From an uncultured Elusimicrobia bacterium (GTDB taxonomy: Bacteria; Elusimicrobiota; Elusimicrobia; Elusimicrobiales; UBA9959): a DNA stretch of 49,968 bases. The position numbers were made by a program, and so were the translations under genes. Positions 49,958 through 49,968 of this stretch are shown piece by piece (position 1 is the first letter of the stretch; each line of letters opens with the position of its first letter). The notes beneath the pieces are model-generated. The model was not told where the DNA came from and made no database searches. It was given only the letters and a program-made list of their open reading frames with translations. The stretch is taken from contig CAIRNJ010000024.1 of assembly GCA_903879915.1 (NCBI GenBank), forward strand, positions 1 through 49,968, in the 5' to 3' direction.

Positions 49958-49968
49958 TCATCACTCGG

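Overview
The window is GC-rich and gene-dense, and nearly every gene is on the minus strand; only two protein genes, at 12294 and 30580, run forward. Several features together fit a deep-branching Gram-negative bacterium and most resemble Elusimicrobiota: many signal-peptide and lipobox proteins, an apolipoprotein N-acyltransferase, a giant kelch/fibronectin protein with a YPNPF-type C-terminal domain next to a PorV/PorQ-like barrel, a full MoxR-DUF58-Bat operon, and a small YWWFDW-type domain protein. The phylum is an inference from protein style; no rRNA gene is present to confirm it.

Layout. Positions 1-558 hold no convincing gene but are packed with perfect hairpins ending in a terminator-like stem. 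From 559 to 2157 lies a lower-GC, three-gene module: a winged-helix/nucleotidyltransferase fusion, a HEPN protein and an unrecognised third protein, with a strong leaderless promoter and an inverted repeat over its -35. From 2324 to 8685 come a TPR lipoprotein, a membrane-anchored unknown, a ChrB-domain/MFS pair, a glycosidase-like lipoprotein and a secreted Cys-repeat protein. From 8935 to 15805 come a zinc-finger SDR, a SagB-like nitroreductase, a secreted R-S-E ADP-ribosyltransferase divergent from a matrixin-like metalloprotease, a class III adenylate cyclase and a duplicated secreted unknown.

From 30437 down to 15830 runs a long co-directional block: class II glutamine amidotransferase, HEAT-repeat protein, MoxR, DUF58, BatD-like protein, BatA, a BatB-BatC fusion, BatD, BatE, rpiB, pgi, a truncated pyruvate kinase and rsgA. 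Many of these overlap by 1-4 bases, so the envelope MoxR/VWA/TPR system is physically coupled to sugar-phosphate genes. The pgi frame carries an in-frame C-terminal domain that also has its own ribosome binding site.

Downstream in coordinates are an RDD membrane protein (+), a speD-speE-dksA-like cluster, the PorV/giant kelch pair, a CBM48-like anchored protein, tRNA-Gly(CCC) with a clear promoter, folE, a secreted unknown, and a pepT/lnt/MFS/acyl-CoA ligase/CCA-adding enzyme run.

A recurring regulatory theme is a -10 hexamer 6-8 bases before the start codon with no Shine-Dalgarno sequence. This suggests leaderless mRNAs for several genes that head transcription units, while genes inside operons use SD sequences or overlapping stop/start codons. 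The strongest leads are the HEPN/nucleotidyltransferase module, the secreted ADP-ribosyltransferase, the nested reading frame in pgi, the short pyruvate kinase, and the hairpin-dense left end.
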